From the NCBI GenBank assembly GCA_964458015.1, contig CAYWGR010000133.1, positions 1-16,028 on the forward strand: a stretch of 16,028 nucleotides of DNA. Direction: 5' to 3'. The notes below the pieces were generated by a model, which ran no database searches, was not told the origin of the DNA, and saw only the letters and a list, made by a program, of their open reading frames with translations. Position numbers and translations under genes: made by a program. Position 1 is the stretch's first letter. Each line of letters begins with the position of its first letter. This DNA is from CAYWGR01 sp964458015 (GTDB taxonomy: Bacteria; Planctomycetota; Planctomycetia; Pirellulales; Thermoguttaceae). Below, piece after piece: positions 15,801 through 16,028 of this stretch.

Positions 15801-16028
15801 CCCGAATTGCGTGGATGCGTCTTCGTAGATCTCGCCTGGTTTTGCCGGTTGTTCGAACCGTTCCGCATCACCGAAACCGATGTCTAGACCGAAGACAATG
15901 TGATCGTCCCGCTTTTTCATGCAATAAAGCCATCGCAGCCCGGGCACGACTTTCCCGTAGCCGATCAATTGCTCGCGGAGGCACTCGAGAGCGGGAGTCC
16001 CCTGGTCCGCCTCGGTGAATGTGAGCTT
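12822..16028 (-). CDS. Hybrid sensor histidine kinase with two extracytoplasmic Cache-like regions (5' end beyond right edge)
   Basis: The frame is open to the window edge, giving 1,068 visible residues (numbered from the edge); the in-frame TTG at 15968 is not needed as a start. Domain order: the end of a Cache-like sensor (1-130, with WGTFVSACVPVF and LIGLDIEV); helix 135-156; helix 169-191; a second Cache-like sensor (192-464, with FIEPDRTCFLRVHEP and GYLELGVEVG); helix 466-488; PAS (about 502-625, ending GYRGSSKDITERQ); a coiled linker; HisKA with His674 in MSHEIRTPM; HATPase with N791, DTGIGM (Asp822) and GGSGMGL (851-857); and a receiver with phosphoacceptor Asp978 (ILMDMQMPVMDGY), Thr1006 and Lys1028. 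All catalytic residues are present. The attached receiver points to a phosphorelay through an Hpt partner not seen here. The ligand is unknown; no regulated gene is identified. Confidence 0.92.
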   Translation of the reverse strand, partial: KLTFTEADQGTPALECLREQLIGYGKVVPGLRWLYCMKKRDDHIVFGLDIGFGDAERFEQPAKPGEIYEDASTQFGKMFDQNRPFTDGSSSDKWGTFVSACVPVFNQHTGKPLMLIGLDIEVNDWNARLNAARRGPILVTLAMILILAAGIVLIRRWNRQRTPDSLKLKAWIVVPVALASLAVLVFLGVYEYRGAIEETHRNMLRFTEQASAECDQYMNAELQLLKSQIDHIDNNRELLHAWESRNRAELTALSQHIFEELKQKYKITHLYFIEPDRTCFLRVHEPARHGDRINRTTMATAARTGEDAWGTELGVLGASTLRYVRPWKQNGKIVGYLELGVEVGLLVDQLAQVSNAEILTVIHKKYLTRKRYESGRKTFHLDGRWDDYPDYIVVHQTAPDLTGAVMRQFIHLKSSPSRIDVFDTKQNDQRLACGVIRLPDVLGRNIVNLVFVRDITAQTKAARNSLLWSMCLAAVMIGAIMMLLWSITGAAEKQLNDAFATIHASRERFAQVAETSGEMIWEVGADGLYTYVSHTCESLIGYRESELVGKLHFYDLHPEKGRDEFFRRINELAERKEPFKDLHKPVITKDGRILMTLSSGVPILDADGTLLGYRGSSKDITERQQAEDDLIFAKAELQEYVTALEFSNQALQEANRLAEAATRAKSEFLANMSHEIRTPMTAILGYADIMLEEEVGSGIREYVEVIKHNGKHLLDLVNDILDLSKVEAGKMQIDSIRCSPVELLDEVISLMRVRADAKHLNLKTELVGPTPETVLTDPLRLRQILVNLVGNAIKFTDEGEVRLTAELTGAGGNARLRINVIDTGIGMNQEEIARLFQAFTQVDNSATRKFGGSGMGLFISKRLAEVLGGTIEVRSSPGKGSAFCVTVDPGPLENVRMLPAGWTASGLSSDSASALDHKIALQSRVLLVEDGLDNQRLIRLLIKKAGGEVVAVENGKLAVERAMAAFETGESFDVILMDMQMPVMDGYTATQHLREWGYAGPIVALTAHAMDHDCQKCLDAGCDDYTTKPIDRQKLLATIAYWTDRGKSQQHSANPFCDQGLTNRIALR

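Noticed and set aside
15966..15968. TTG as the start of the hybrid kinase
   Set aside because: The same frame stays open for the remaining 20 codons to the window edge, and the Cache-like domain is clearly truncated, so the true start is outside.
1..16028. CRISPR array, prophage or integrase-type island
   Set aside because: No regularly spaced direct repeats and no integrase, transposase or phage structural gene are present; the only mobile-type signals are the short inverted-repeat elements.

Overview
The window (16,028 bases) reads like a chromosomal segment of a planctomycete, most likely of the Pirellulales type. This is inferred from the gene set: an aminopeptidase–accB–accC operon, a PPi-type phosphofructokinase, membrane-anchored arylsulfotransferase-like propellers, a membrane-linked sulfotransferase and large hybrid sensor kinases, with many non-ATG starts. 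No rRNA or species marker is present, so the placement is a judgement. No CRISPR array, prophage or transposase gene is visible.

Left part (1-2470). The N-terminal end of a histidine kinase runs off the left edge on the minus strand. A 579-base divergent gap follows and holds a REP-like inverted repeat. Two plus-strand genes come next: a cytidylate-kinase-like protein and a NUDIX-domain protein. The second has a good sigma-70-like promoter and a clear intrinsic terminator.

Centre-left (2664-7403). A tRNA-Phe(GAA) on the plus strand and a phosphofructokinase gene on the minus strand converge, each with its own terminator. The fatty-acid operon follows on the minus strand, in transcription order M24 Xaa-Pro aminopeptidase, accB (biotin carboxyl carrier protein), accC (biotin carboxylase). 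The aminopeptidase frame is broken by one in-frame amber codon lying between its second and third metal ligands.

Centre-right (7515-12326). A minus-strand accessory block encodes two paralogous membrane-anchored arylsulfotransferase-like beta-propeller proteins. The upstream paralogue heads an operon with a small exported 'YIGPG' membrane protein and a three-helix membrane sulfotransferase with PAPS-binding motifs; the last two genes overlap by ATGA. The second paralogue has its own copy of the upstream region, with a shared block at a nearly constant distance from the start codon. The set looks like an envelope sulfuryl-transfer or sulfated-glycoconjugate module and is the best candidate here for an undescribed system.

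Right part (12651-16028). A 164-base MITE-like element with perfect 15-base terminal inverted repeats and a nested 26-base inverted repeat ends seven bases from the stop codon of a very large hybrid histidine kinase. That kinase (Cache – TM – TM – Cache – TM – PAS – HisKA – HATPase – receiver) continues past the right edge.
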